Part shown: one piece after another, positions 8,059 to 17,111 of the stretch
Numbering within the stretch: position 1 is the stretch's first letter
Layout of the letters: every line of letters starts with the position of its first letter
NCBI GenBank assembly: GCA_017527905.1
Contig: JAFXPK010000001.1
Span: 1 to 64,000 of the forward strand
Source: Paludibacteraceae bacterium
GTDB taxonomy: Bacteria; Bacteroidota; Bacteroidia; Bacteroidales; Paludibacteraceae
Length of the DNA: 64,000 nucleotides
Direction of reading: 5' to 3'
Translations under genes and position numbers: made by a program
Notes under the pieces: generated by a model
Told to the model about the DNA's origin: nothing
What the model saw: only the letters and a program-made list of their open reading frames with translations
The model's database searches: none

Positions 8059-9996
8059 ATGATTTCTGTAGATAAACTGACGATTCGATTCGGGAGCGTC
8101 ACGTTGTTTAATGATATTTCCTATGTGGTGAACCCTAAGGACAAGATTGCCTTAGTCGGTAAGAATGGTGCGGGTAAGAGTACGATGCTGAAGGTCTTTG
8201 CGGGTATCCAGCCTGCGACGAGCGGAAGCGTCTCTGTGCCGAAGGATGTCACGATCGGTTATCTGCCGCAGCACATGATCCACAACGATGGTGTCACCGT
8301 CATGGAGGAGGCGGAGAAGGCCTTCTCCGATATCTTCGAGCTCCAAAAGGAGATTGAACGCATGACGGTGGAGTTGGCTGAAAGAACCGATTATGAATCT
8401 GCCTCATACCAACAACTGATAGAGCGCCTCACGCACGCCAACGAGCGCCTGGACATGATGGGCGTGAACAACTTCAAGGGCGAGGTGGAGAAGACGCTCT
8501 TGGGCCTCGGATTCGTCCGCTCCGACTTCACCCGCCAGACGAGCGAGTTCAGTGGTGGTTGGCGTATGCGTATCGAATTGGCTAAGATCCTGCTGAAACG
8601 TCCTGACGTCCTCCTGTTGGACGAGCCGACGAACCACCTCGACATAGAGTCCATCCAATGGTTGGAGGAGTTCCTCAAATCGAGCGGTAGCGCGGTCATA
8701 TTGGTGTCGCACGACCGTGCCTTCATCGATGCGGTCACAAACCGTACTATAGAGATCTCTTTAGGCAAGATATACGATTACAAGGTCTCCTATTCCAAGT
8801 ACGTGGAGTTGCGCAAGGAGCGCCGCGAGCAGCAGTTGCGGGCCTACGAGAACCAGCAGAAGCAGATACAAGATACGGAAGACTTCATCGAGCGTTTCCG
8901 CTACAAAGCTACCAAGTCCAACCAGGTGCAGTCGCGCATCAAGCAGTTGGAGAAACTGGATATCATCGAGGTGGATGAGGAGGATAACTCCGCCCTGCAC
9001 CTGAAATTCCCTCCTGCGCCGCATTCCGGCACCATCACCGTCGAGGCGCAACACTTGACGAAGAGGTATGGCGACAATGTCGTCTTGGAAGATATTGATC
9101 TGACGATCAAACGAGGCGAGAAGGTGGCCTTCGTGGGCAAGAACGGTGAGGGTAAATCCACGCTGGTTAAGTGCATCATGGAGCAGATTCCTTATGATGG
9201 AACCCTGAAACTGGGTCATCTGGTCAAGATAGGCTATTTCGCCCAGAACCAAGCCTCTTTATTGGACGAGAACCTTACCGTGTTCGACACGATCGACCGT
9301 GTGGCGGTGGGGGATGTGCGCACGAAGATCCGTGACATCCTAGGCGCTTTCATGTTTGGTGGCGAGGCCTCCGATAAGAAGGTGAAAGTGCTCTCGGGTG
9401 GTGAGCGTACCCGTCTGGCGATGATCCGTCTGCTCTTGGAACCGGTTAATTTCTTGGTGCTTGACGAGCCGACCAACCACTTGGACATGCGTTCGAAGGA
9501 TGTGCTGAAGGATGCTATCAAAGCGTTCAATGGAACGGTGGTTGTGGTATCGCACGACCGTGAATTCTTGGATGGCTTGGTGGATAAGGTCTATGAATTC
9601 GGCAACCATAAGATCAAGGAGCATCTTGGAGGCATCTATGATTTCTTACAGTCCAAGAAGCTGGCTTCCCTGCAGGAGTTGGAGCGCAAGGCGCAACCGC
9701 AGGTGACGGAAGCGAAGGAGGTCAAACCGTCCGATAATAAGCTCTCGTATGAGGCGAAGAAGGAGCTGACGAAGAAGATCCGCAAGGCTGAGAAGGCGGT
9801 GGCGGATTCGGAGGCGGAGATCAACGCTATCGAGCAACGCATCGCGGAGATCGAGACGGAGCTGCAGAACCCTGAGAATGCGACGAACACAGCCTTGTTC
9901 GACGAGTATAAGAAGAAAAAGCACGAATTGGAGCAGAAAATGTACGAGTGGGAGCTCCTTTCCGAGGAGTTGGAGACGGTGAAGGCGCAGGCCTGA
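8059..9996 (+). CDS. ABC-F family ATPase (Uup/EttA-like, ribosome-associated)
   Basis: Two ABC ATPase domains in one 645-aa chain carry Walker A motifs GKNGAGKST and GKNGEGKST, signatures SGGWRMRIELAK and LSGGERTRLAM, and Walker B motifs LLLDEPTNHLD and LVLDEPTNHLD. There is no membrane domain. A linker lies between the two cassettes, and a C-terminal coiled coil (about 575-640, rich in Lys/Glu) resembles Uup. Members act on the ribosome or on DNA-linked processes and are not transporters. The start at 8059 (MISVDKLTIRFG) is preferred to an upstream TTG that lies inside the -7 box. It ends immediately beside the convergent nuclease gene. Confidence 0.93.
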   Translation: MISVDKLTIRFGSVTLFNDISYVVNPKDKIALVGKNGAGKSTMLKVFAGIQPATSGSVSVPKDVTIGYLPQHMIHNDGVTVMEEAEKAFSDIFELQKEIERMTVELAERTDYESASYQQLIERLTHANERLDMMGVNNFKGEVEKTLLGLGFVRSDFTRQTSEFSGGWRMRIELAKILLKRPDVLLLDEPTNHLDIESIQWLEEFLKSSGSAVILVSHDRAFIDAVTNRTIEISLGKIYDYKVSYSKYVELRKERREQQLRAYENQQKQIQDTEDFIERFRYKATKSNQVQSRIKQLEKLDIIEVDEEDNSALHLKFPPAPHSGTITVEAQHLTKRYGDNVVLEDIDLTIKRGEKVAFVGKNGEGKSTLVKCIMEQIPYDGTLKLGHLVKIGYFAQNQASLLDENLTVFDTIDRVAVGDVRTKIRDILGAFMFGGEASDKKVKVLSGGERTRLAMIRLLLEPVNFLVLDEPTNHLDMRSKDVLKDAIKAFNGTVVVVSHDREFLDGLVDKVYEFGNHKIKEHLGGIYDFLQSKKLASLQELERKAQPQVTEAKEVKPSDNKLSYEAKKELTKKIRKAEKAVADSEAEINAIEQRIAEIETELQNPENATNTALFDEYKKKKHELEQKMYEWELLSEELETVKAQA

Positions 9997-10800
9997 TCAC
10001 CGTTCCCATTGCGATATGTCCGCATGCTTTTCCAACCGCCTTTCCGTGCGGTTAGGTAGCCAATCGAAGAAGTCGAATCCTGTGATCCGTTCTATGTCGT
10101 TCACGGAACGGACCGCCTTTTCGTAAGGTTGTTTGTCGTTATTGTTCTCGAAGACGAAGCCTATCGCCTTTTCCTCTCCCTCCTTGAGGGAGAGCACCAC
10201 CTTGAAGAAAGCGTCCGGCACGGCCACCTTGTGTCTCTTTCCAATCGTTTCCACCTCTTTGTCCCTGAAAATCGGTCCGCATACGATGTAGATGCAGCTA
10301 TCCTTCATAGCCCATTTTTCCCTGCAGACGGTCTCTAATGTTCCCCAATCGCCCGCATTCAGTGTGGCGCTTTGCGGGCAGATGTTGGTCAGCAGGAAAC
10401 ACTCGTCCGCCGCGGTGGAGTCGAAGCGCATGTCCGCGAAGGGCGCCATGTGTCCGCGGCTCAGGTGGATGCTCGTGTGCTTCAGCTCCCCCGAGTAGTC
10501 CGAGTCTTCCACCCTGTACGCTTCCCCTATCTTTGGATCAGGGAGAAACTTGTTGCGTCGTTTGACGGTGATGGTGGATGCCTCCTCTTGGGTGAGTTGC
10601 CAGGAGACCCAGTTCGGGACCAGCCGTTCCGTATTGAAGGATAGGGAGTAGTGTTGATGGTCGATGACGACACTGTTCTTCGAGCGTTGACGCACCATCA
10701 GGTCGTTAGGTGTGCCCGCATTCTTCGGAAGATTCAGACAAGAATTGAGTCCTGTCAGTAAAAGGAGGGAAAGGAAGCAGAGGAAAGTACTATGTCTCAT
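9997..10800 (-). CDS. DNA/RNA non-specific endonuclease (NUC1 family), lipoprotein
   Basis: The protein (267 aa from the ATG at 10800) starts with a lipoprotein signal peptide (LTGLNSC, Cys21). It carries the beta-beta-alpha metal site: SRGHMAPFAD with catalytic His117 (equivalent to the DRGH motif) and LNAGDW with the metal-ligand Asn148. Such enzymes degrade DNA and RNA without sequence preference. Membrane anchoring suggests nutrient or envelope nucleic-acid degradation. Its stop codon abuts that of the ABC-F gene with no intervening base. The longer frame to 10839 lacks a proper signal start. Confidence 0.9.
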   Translation of the reverse strand: MRHSTFLCFLSLLLLTGLNSCLNLPKNAGTPNDLMVRQRSKNSVVIDHQHYSLSFNTERLVPNWVSWQLTQEEASTITVKRRNKFLPDPKIGEAYRVEDSDYSGELKHTSIHLSRGHMAPFADMRFDSTAADECFLLTNICPQSATLNAGDWGTLETVCREKWAMKDSCIYIVCGPIFRDKEVETIGKRHKVAVPDAFFKVVLSLKEGEEKAIGFVFENNNDKQPYEKAVRSVNDIERITGFDFFDWLPNRTERRLEKHADISQWER

Positions 10801-10807
10801 GTCGCTT

Positions 10808-10847
10808 GAAAAAAGGAAAGGCGCATTGCACGATGACAATGCGCCTT
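10808..10847 (-). terminator. Terminator after the FadL-like porin gene
   Basis: An 11-bp perfect stem (AAGGCGCATTG at 10818-10828 with CAATGCGCCTT at 10837-10847) is followed, on the minus strand, by CTTTCCTTTTTTC. It lies between the porin and nuclease genes, so the two are probably separate transcripts. Confidence 0.85.
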
Positions 10848-10866
10848 CTTGTTATACTCTATTGAA

Positions 10867-12327
10867 TCAGAATCTCCATCCGAATGTGGCGATGATGTTA
10901 TGCGTTTTAACGTTCTCCTTGACAGGGGTCTCTCTTGGATACAGAGATGTCGGGAGGTTAGGATAAACGTATTCTTTTTGGTTCTGTAAAACATAAGCCA
11001 TATCGCAGTAAAAATGCTCGCCTTTGTATCCGACGCCACCCGTTCCGTAGAATGAGTTCTGAGGGATGGAGAGTGGTCTGAGCAAAGGAAGAGATTCCAT
11101 ATTTGCATACTTAGCTTCTTCGCTTGTGAGGTTTTGCATTGGCTTAGAAACGCATGCGGCACCTAAGCGGACGAAAAATCCGTCGGTCACTTGCATTTCC
11201 GCACCCACTTTGAGGGTATGGGTCTTGTTCATCCATTTATCCAACAAATCTGCTTCAGAGTCCAACTCGATGTCGTCTATGCTCATACGGATCTTCTTGT
11301 AGTTCTCGTATTGGTAATCGAGGTCGATCATAGCTTTCTTTCCGATGACGAATCCCACACCAGTCTTGAATCTGAGAGGAGTTCTCAATGTATAGAGTTG
11401 GTCTTCACCTCCGTAGTCATCAACTCTTTGGCTACGATTTCTGTCGTAGTCGCTTCCCAACTCCGTGCGGTACCACTCTCTCATGTGGTATCGAGTTGGC
11501 GTTTCGATGGACATGCCGACTCTGACCTCGTCGATTGGACGGACGATGGCACCGATTCTGAAGTTGACGCCGTGGCCTTCAGCCCAGTATTGGTTGTCCA
11601 GATACCAGTGGTCATATACCGGAGAATCAGGGTTTTGCTCGTTATACATTGTGGTTTGTTTATACTCAAGGGTGTTGATTCCGAGCGCTGCGCCTATATA
11701 CACGAGGTTGCTGATGTTCAATCCGTAGGCGATGTCCCACTGACCCACATGTCCTTTCTCCACAAACTTGTAATCTCTCATGATTCTGTTTCCTCCGAAT
11801 TTGGAACTACCTCCATCTGGGTATGTAGGGTCCTCTCCTGGCAAGTAGAGGAGTTCCAATTCTTGTGCGAATGAATATACATTGTCGGAAGCATAATCGT
11901 AGAAGTAATCCGTCACTGAGTACGGAATCGCAGTCTTTTTGCCTCTGGAGTATCTGGTGATGTTATTCAACCTGTTGTAGTTGATACCCAAGGAAGAAGT
12001 GACGTATCCGTGTTTCCTTTTCTTGTCGCCGAAGTTGATGACGAAAGCGAAGTTGTCCAATGCCGCATTAGCATTCCCGTCGTTGTTGATGACTACGCTT
12101 GGCGTGAAGGTGAAATCCATGCTTCTGTATACACCTAATGCCGCGGGATTGTCCTTGATGGCGGATGGATTGCCTCCCAATGCGCTGAAAGCTCCCGCCA
12201 TACCTGAATACCTCGCTGTACCCAAAACAGGGTTCGTCTGGCTCAATCTGATGGCATCGAAGGCGCTCTGGGCGAACGCCATGCTCGATAGTGCCGCAAG
12301 GCCTATTGTCAATACTAATTTTTTCAT
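10867..12327 (-). CDS. Outer-membrane porin of the FadL/OmpP1/TodX family
   Basis: A 486-aa protein with a signal peptide (cleavage after MAFAQ), then the typical N-terminal plug region AFDAIRLSQTNPVLGTARY SGMAGAFSALGGNPSAIKDNPAAL, and a long series of amphipathic beta strands. It ends in aromatic Phe (FGWRF), the outer-membrane insertion signal. The family moves hydrophobic compounds across the outer membrane; the substrate here is unknown. It is 60 bp downstream of the aromatic/Ser-Arg-rich secreted protein gene, on the same strand, and is probably co-transcribed with it. Confidence 0.9.
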   Translation of the reverse strand: MKKLVLTIGLAALSSMAFAQSAFDAIRLSQTNPVLGTARYSGMAGAFSALGGNPSAIKDNPAALGVYRSMDFTFTPSVVINNDGNANAALDNFAFVINFGDKKRKHGYVTSSLGINYNRLNNITRYSRGKKTAIPYSVTDYFYDYASDNVYSFAQELELLYLPGEDPTYPDGGSSKFGGNRIMRDYKFVEKGHVGQWDIAYGLNISNLVYIGAALGINTLEYKQTTMYNEQNPDSPVYDHWYLDNQYWAEGHGVNFRIGAIVRPIDEVRVGMSIETPTRYHMREWYRTELGSDYDRNRSQRVDDYGGEDQLYTLRTPLRFKTGVGFVIGKKAMIDLDYQYENYKKIRMSIDDIELDSEADLLDKWMNKTHTLKVGAEMQVTDGFFVRLGAACVSKPMQNLTSEEAKYANMESLPLLRPLSIPQNSFYGTGGVGYKGEHFYCDMAYVLQNQKEYVYPNLPTSLYPRETPVKENVKTHNIIATFGWRF

Positions 12328-12387
12328 TTCCGTATAGTTTTAAATTTCTTAATTATCAGTTACACTCATGTCAAGCATCGGATGGTC

Positions 12388-13473
12388 TTATCTACGACCG
12401 CCACCGCTACGACCGCCACCGCTGGAACCTCCGCTACGACCTCCGCCGCTGTAGCCGCCGGATGAGCGTCCGCTTGAGGATGAACCTCCGTAGCTTGAGC
12501 GGGAAGAACCGCTGCTGGAAGATCTTGAGCTCGAAGACGAGGAGCGGAATGAATTGCTATTGTTGAAAGATCTGCTGGAAGAACTTCCGCTTCTTACTGA
12601 AGAGGATCCGTTGCTGCGGGTCGAGCTGTTGCTCCTTACTGAGGAACCGTTGTTGCTGCGGGTCGTGCCATTGCTCCTTACGGAAGAACCGTTGCTGCCG
12701 CGCGTGCCGCTGTTGCTGCGTACGGTAGTGTTGCCACCTCTGATGCCTGATCCCGTGCTGCTTCTGCGTGCGGAAGACCTGTTGAGCGACGCGTTGGAAT
12801 TGTTCCTGATGATGCGGGTGCCAGTCCTTGCATTGCTTTGGTTACGTACGCTGTGGTGACGTGGCATGGCAATGTGATGGTGAGGAGCGTGGTGCCAATA
12901 GTATGGACGTGGATGGTGGTAGTAGCTCCAGCCCCAACCGTAGTAGTGGTAGTCCCAATATGGATCCCAGTGATAACGGTAGTATGGCCAAGAGTAGTAC
13001 CCCACGTAATATGGCCTTCCCCAATAATATCCGTAGTAAGGATCGGTGTTGATGTACACGGTCGTGGTGGTCGGGGTTGTGACGTCTCCGATCTCCTCGT
13101 TGTTGTACATCGGAATGCCTGCGTCGTGGAAACGATTCAGCCTATCCGTGTAGGTGTAGTCATCACCCTTTTCAACCATGACGGTGTCCGTGTAGAACTC
13201 TCCGCCTGCGATGGATGGATCCTCGATGAAGATCGTGTCATCGTCAACGCGGACGTTTTGCTGCTGCTTCGCCTTGATCACCATGGTTTGGTATTGAGCC
13301 TTCTTCTGGGCTTCTTCCCTCTCCTTGGCTAACTTCTCCGCACGGGCAGCCTCTTCTTCAGCATCTTTGTCTGCATCCTTTGAGTTGTAGTAGATGTCGT
13401 CCACTACAGCGAAGGCATTGTACGGCAGGAATGTGATTCCCAACACGTAGAACAATAATTTTAGAATTTTCAT
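12388..13473 (-). CDS. Secreted low-complexity protein: acidic coil, Tyr/Trp/His-rich centre, Ser/Arg/Gly-rich tail
   Basis: After a signal peptide (cleavage near AFA) the 361-aa protein has four zones. These are an Asp/Glu/Lys/Ala-rich helix (about 25-75), a short ordered part, a zone (about 145-205) extremely rich in Tyr, Trp, His and Pro (for example YYGYYWGRPYYVGYYSWPYY), and a disordered tail (about 210-361) of Ser-Arg-Asn-Gly repeats such as SVRSNGTTRSNNGSS ending in GGGRSGGGRR. I recognise no catalytic domain. The basic tail could bind acidic polymers and the aromatic zone could pack against a surface; both are guesses. Placed upstream of the FadL-like porin gene, probably in one operon. 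Confidence 0.85.
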   Translation of the reverse strand: MKILKLLFYVLGITFLPYNAFAVVDDIYYNSKDADKDAEEEAARAEKLAKEREEAQKKAQYQTMVIKAKQQQNVRVDDDTIFIEDPSIAGGEFYTDTVMVEKGDDYTYTDRLNRFHDAGIPMYNNEEIGDVTTPTTTTVYINTDPYYGYYWGRPYYVGYYSWPYYRYHWDPYWDYHYYGWGWSYYHHPRPYYWHHAPHHHIAMPRHHSVRNQSNARTGTRIIRNNSNASLNRSSARRSSTGSGIRGGNTTVRSNSGTRGSNGSSVRSNGTTRSNNGSSVRSNSSTRSNGSSSVRSGSSSSRSFNNSNSFRSSSSSSRSSSSGSSRSSYGGSSSSGRSSGGYSGGGRSGGSSGGGRSGGGRR

Positions 13474-13531
13474 GGCTTTACCCTCCTATAATTTAAATCA
13501 AAAACGTAATTTTGTGTCATAAAGTTTTCGA

Positions 13532-13539
13532 CAAAGATA
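13532..13539 (-). promoter_or_regulatory. -7 box TATCTTTG for the 13473-10867 operon
   Basis: The minus strand reads TATCTTTG, a full consensus match, 59 nt upstream of the start at 13473. No convincing -33 box was found. Confidence 0.5.
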
Positions 13540-13662
13540 CTAAAAAATATAATACTCGTCGTCCCTTTATTTCAACGTTCCGAAGATATTCATATATTTT
13601 TTCTGTTGCAAGTGATGTGGATGTTTGAGTTGTTTTTATCGACGAATTAATGTTTTTTATCG

Positions 13663-14502
13663 ATGAAATATATTGAGGTCCGTTTTTCTTTCTCTTCAGA
13701 CGAGGAATATGTTAAGGATTTGTTATCCAGTGAATTAGGTGATTTGGGTTTCGAGAGTTTCTCTTCGGACGACGAGGGGCTGGTCGGGTATGTGCAGGCT
13801 CCCCTTTTCGACGAATCCGCCTTGAAAAACGCTTTGGCGGACTTCTCCTTCGACACGAATGTCCGCTATGAGGCGAAGGACGCGGAGGACAAGGACTGGA
13901 ACGAGGAGTGGGAGAAGAACTACTTCCAACCTATCGTCATCGGAGACGAGTGCGTGGTGCACGGCTCCTTCCATAAGGATGTGCCGTCCGCCAAATATGA
14001 TATCGTGATCAACCCTAAGATGGCTTTCGGTACAGGCTATCATGCCACGACGACCCTTATGATGAGGGCTTTGCTCCGCCTTGGCGTGACGGGCAAACGC
14101 TTGCTCGACATGGGGTGCGGTACGGCTATCCTCGCTATCCTCGCCGCTAAAAAGGGCGCTAAGGAGGTGGTCGGCATCGACATCGACGAGTGGGCCTACG
14201 AGAACGCGAAGGAGAACATCGTCATGAACGGAACGCCCGACATCGAGCTGAGGCTGGGTGGCGCGGAGGCGCTGAAGACGGAGACCTTCGATGTAATCTT
14301 GGCTAATATTAACAGAAATATATTGTTGCAGGATATCCGCCATTATGTGGAACGGATGAGGCGTGGTTCCCTCTTGTTCCTGAGTGGTTTCTATGAGTCT
14401 GATATCCCTGTCATCGAAGCGGAGACGGCTAAGCATGGGCTGAGGAAACTCTCCTACGAAATGCAGAACGATTGGGTGGCCGTCCAGTTTGAAAAAGTCT
14501 GA
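13663..14502 (+). CDS. prmA: Ribosomal protein L11 methyltransferase
   Basis: A 279-aa protein with an N-terminal substrate-recognition domain (about 1-95) and a class I SAM-dependent methyltransferase domain. The motifs are FGTGYHATT, the SAM-binding glycine loop DMGCGTAILAILAAKKGA, the acidic end of the second strand GIDIDEWA, and NINRNILL matching the PrmA NPP/NI region. It trimethylates L11 in the cytoplasm. Its stop codon overlaps the start of the helicase gene by one base (TGATG). Confidence 0.95.
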   Translation: MKYIEVRFSFSSDEEYVKDLLSSELGDLGFESFSSDDEGLVGYVQAPLFDESALKNALADFSFDTNVRYEAKDAEDKDWNEEWEKNYFQPIVIGDECVVHGSFHKDVPSAKYDIVINPKMAFGTGYHATTTLMMRALLRLGVTGKRLLDMGCGTAILAILAAKKGAKEVVGIDIDEWAYENAKENIVMNGTPDIELRLGGAEALKTETFDVILANINRNILLQDIRHYVERMRRGSLLFLSGFYESDIPVIEAETAKHGLRKLSYEMQNDWVAVQFEKV

Positions 14503-17105
14503 TGTTTAATGTTTTATATAAAAACCTAACTGTTATGATGCAAACAAATTCACAATTGGAGCTTGCCTACCGGGTGATACGGGAGACAAACTCGAATCTC
14601 TTCCTGACCGGTAAGGCGGGAACGGGTAAGACAACTTTCCTGAAGCGACTGAAGGAGGAGTCGCCTAAACGTATGGTCGTGGTGGCGCCGACGGGCGTGG
14701 CGGCCATCAATGCGGGTGGTGTGACCATCCACTCGTTTTTCCAAATCCCTTTCGGTCCCTATCTGCCTGGACAAAAGAGCCTCTCTAAGGAGGTGAGTAA
14801 ACTGAGAAAGGAAAAACTGAATATCATGCGCACGCTGGACTTGCTGGTGATCGATGAGATCAGTATGGTACGCGCGGATCTGCTGGACTGCGTCGACGAT
14901 GTCCTGCGACGGGTGCGCCGCTCTTCTTCCCCCTTCGGTGGGGTGCAATTGCTGATGATCGGCGACACGCAACAGCTGACGCCTGTCGTGAAGGACGATG
15001 AGTGGGCCATGCTGCATGAGGTCTATGATACACCCTATTTCTTCTCCAGCCGGGCGTTGCGTGGGACGAATTTCGCCTGCGTGGAGCTGAAGCAGGTGTT
15101 CCGCCAGGAGGACGAGGCTTTCGTCGCCCTCTTGAACAAGATACGTGACAACCAGGTGGACGACAAGACCCTCGCGGAGCTGAACAAGCGCTATCTCCCT
15201 CACTTCAACCCGGACGATAGCGAGGGCTATATCCGCCTGACCACCCATAATGCGACGGCGCAGCGCCTCAATGAATCGAAACTCTCCGCCTTGAAGACGA
15301 AGCCTCATACCTTCAAGGCTAATATTGAGGGTACCTTCCCCGAGTATGCGTACCCTACGGATGCGGAGCTGGTGCTGAAGGAGAATGCGCAGGTGATGTT
15401 CATCAAGAACGATTCTTCCCCTGAGAAGAGATATTACAACGGAAAGGTCGGTGTGGTGAAAAGCATTGACGGTGAGGATATTGTGGTGGAGGACCGCCGG
15501 ACGGGCGATCTGATCACCGTGGGCCGTGAGTCGTGGGAGAATGTCCGCTACGAACTGAACAAGGAGACGAACGAGATAGAAGAGAAGGTGGATGGTCTCT
15601 TCGAGCAATATCCGCTGAAGACGGCTTGGGCGATCACGATCCACAAGAGCCAGGGACTCACCTTCGAGCGGGCCATCATCGATGCCGCCGCCTCGTTTTC
15701 GCACGGGCAGGTCTATGTGGCCTTGAGCCGCTGCAAACGGCTGGAGGGCATGGTGCTGAGTTCGCCCATTTCGCTTGCCTCTATCAGGCATGATAGCCGT
15801 GTCGACATGTTCAACCAGGAAGCGGAGACGCGTGTGCCGGACAATGATTCGCTCAAGACCATGCACCGTGATTACTTCGCGCAGCTGGCGGAGGAGCAAT
15901 TCACCTTCAATCCGATATCCATTCCTCTCCATTCCTTGCAACGTTTGATGGCGGAGTCTTTCTCCAAACTATACCCTGCCGTCCTTGCTTCGGTGGACGG
16001 GTCGGTGCCGGAGCTGGAGAGCAAGGTGACCAGCGTTGCGATCCGTTTCGTGGCGCAGGTCCGTGCCATGGCGGCGGAGAGCTCCGACGTGGACCGTGAC
16101 GAGCGGATCAAGGAGCGTACCCAAAAGGCCGCGGCGTATTTCCTCCGTGAGTGCGAAACGATCATATCGCCCGTGCTCTCTTCCTTGGCCTCCGTGCAGA
16201 CGGACAACAAGGAGCTGGCGAAGCACTTCAATGATTTGCTGACCTCCCTGCAGGAGGGGTACGACGAGAAGATGGCCACGTTACGGGCTTGTGGCGAGGG
16301 CTTCTCTGTCGCTTCTTTCCTGCGGGCGAAAACCGATGCCATCGTCTCCGCTAAGGCGGATGATGCGAGGAAGAAAGGGAAGGAGAAATATGCCTCCCTC
16401 TCGGCGGATATCCTGCATCCGGAGCTCTACGAGCGGTTGCGCGAGTGGAGGAAGGACGAGGCGGACGCACAGAACTACCCCGCCTATATGGTGCTTGCCC
16501 AGAAGGCGCTGATCAACATAGCGAACCTGATGCCTGCGAACGAGGCGGAACTGCTGCAGGTGCAGGGCGTCGGCAAGGGGATCGTAAGCCGTTACGGGGA
16601 GGATATCCTGTCCGTGGTGGAGGAGTGCGTGGAGCAATTCGGCTACGAGCGTAAGCCTATGGCGGAGGCGGCGGAGAGCGTACGTCCCCCGAAACGCACA
16701 TCGGTCAATAAACGTGAGAAGGAGAAGGGTGAGTCGACGTATGACATCACCCTGAGGATGTATAAGGCTGGAAAGACAACGAAGGAGATCGCCGAGGAGC
16801 GTGGCTTGGTGGAGAGCACCATCGAGTCGCATCTGCTGCGCTGCGTGGAACATGGTGAATTGGATGCGGAGGAGGTATGCCCGCCGGATAGGTTGAAGGA
16901 AGTATCTGCCTTCATCGACCAACATCCCGAAATGGGAGTCAGCGACCTGCGCAAGGAGTGCGGGGAGAAGTACACTTGGGCGGAGATACGGCTGGCGTTG
17001 ATGGAAAACAAAAAGGCGGCGGTGGCCTCTGAATCACCTAAAGGGAAGGACGATGGTCTAGGCCTTTCCTCCGTTATGGATTGGATTAAACATATAAATA
17101 TATAA
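14502..17105 (+). CDS. PIF1/RecD-like helicase with C-terminal HRDC and helix-turn-helix domains
   Basis: The protein has an SF1B helicase core (about 20-470) with Walker A LTGKAGTGKTT, Walker B DLLVIDEISMV, GDTQQLTPV and the C-terminal TIHKSQGLTFERAIID motif. A helical linker follows (about 480-640), then an HRDC domain (about 650-715, including LLQVQGVGKGIVSRYG) and a helix-turn-helix region (about 745-800, KTTKEIAEERGLVESTIESHL). It probably unwinds DNA or resolves structures; HRDC domains contact nucleic acid. The overlap TGATG with prmA supports the ATG at 14502; an in-frame ATG at 14535 (MMQTNSQLEL) is an alternative start. Confidence 0.88.
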   Translation: MFNVLYKNLTVMMQTNSQLELAYRVIRETNSNLFLTGKAGTGKTTFLKRLKEESPKRMVVVAPTGVAAINAGGVTIHSFFQIPFGPYLPGQKSLSKEVSKLRKEKLNIMRTLDLLVIDEISMVRADLLDCVDDVLRRVRRSSSPFGGVQLLMIGDTQQLTPVVKDDEWAMLHEVYDTPYFFSSRALRGTNFACVELKQVFRQEDEAFVALLNKIRDNQVDDKTLAELNKRYLPHFNPDDSEGYIRLTTHNATAQRLNESKLSALKTKPHTFKANIEGTFPEYAYPTDAELVLKENAQVMFIKNDSSPEKRYYNGKVGVVKSIDGEDIVVEDRRTGDLITVGRESWENVRYELNKETNEIEEKVDGLFEQYPLKTAWAITIHKSQGLTFERAIIDAAASFSHGQVYVALSRCKRLEGMVLSSPISLASIRHDSRVDMFNQEAETRVPDNDSLKTMHRDYFAQLAEEQFTFNPISIPLHSLQRLMAESFSKLYPAVLASVDGSVPELESKVTSVAIRFVAQVRAMAAESSDVDRDERIKERTQKAAAYFLRECETIISPVLSSLASVQTDNKELAKHFNDLLTSLQEGYDEKMATLRACGEGFSVASFLRAKTDAIVSAKADDARKKGKEKYASLSADILHPELYERLREWRKDEADAQNYPAYMVLAQKALINIANLMPANEAELLQVQGVGKGIVSRYGEDILSVVEECVEQFGYERKPMAEAAESVRPPKRTSVNKREKEKGESTYDITLRMYKAGKTTKEIAEERGLVESTIESHLLRCVEHGELDAEEVCPPDRLKEVSAFIDQHPEMGVSDLRKECGEKYTWAEIRLALMENKKAAVASESPKGKDDGLGLSSVMDWIKHINI

Positions 17106-17111
17106 TTTGCT

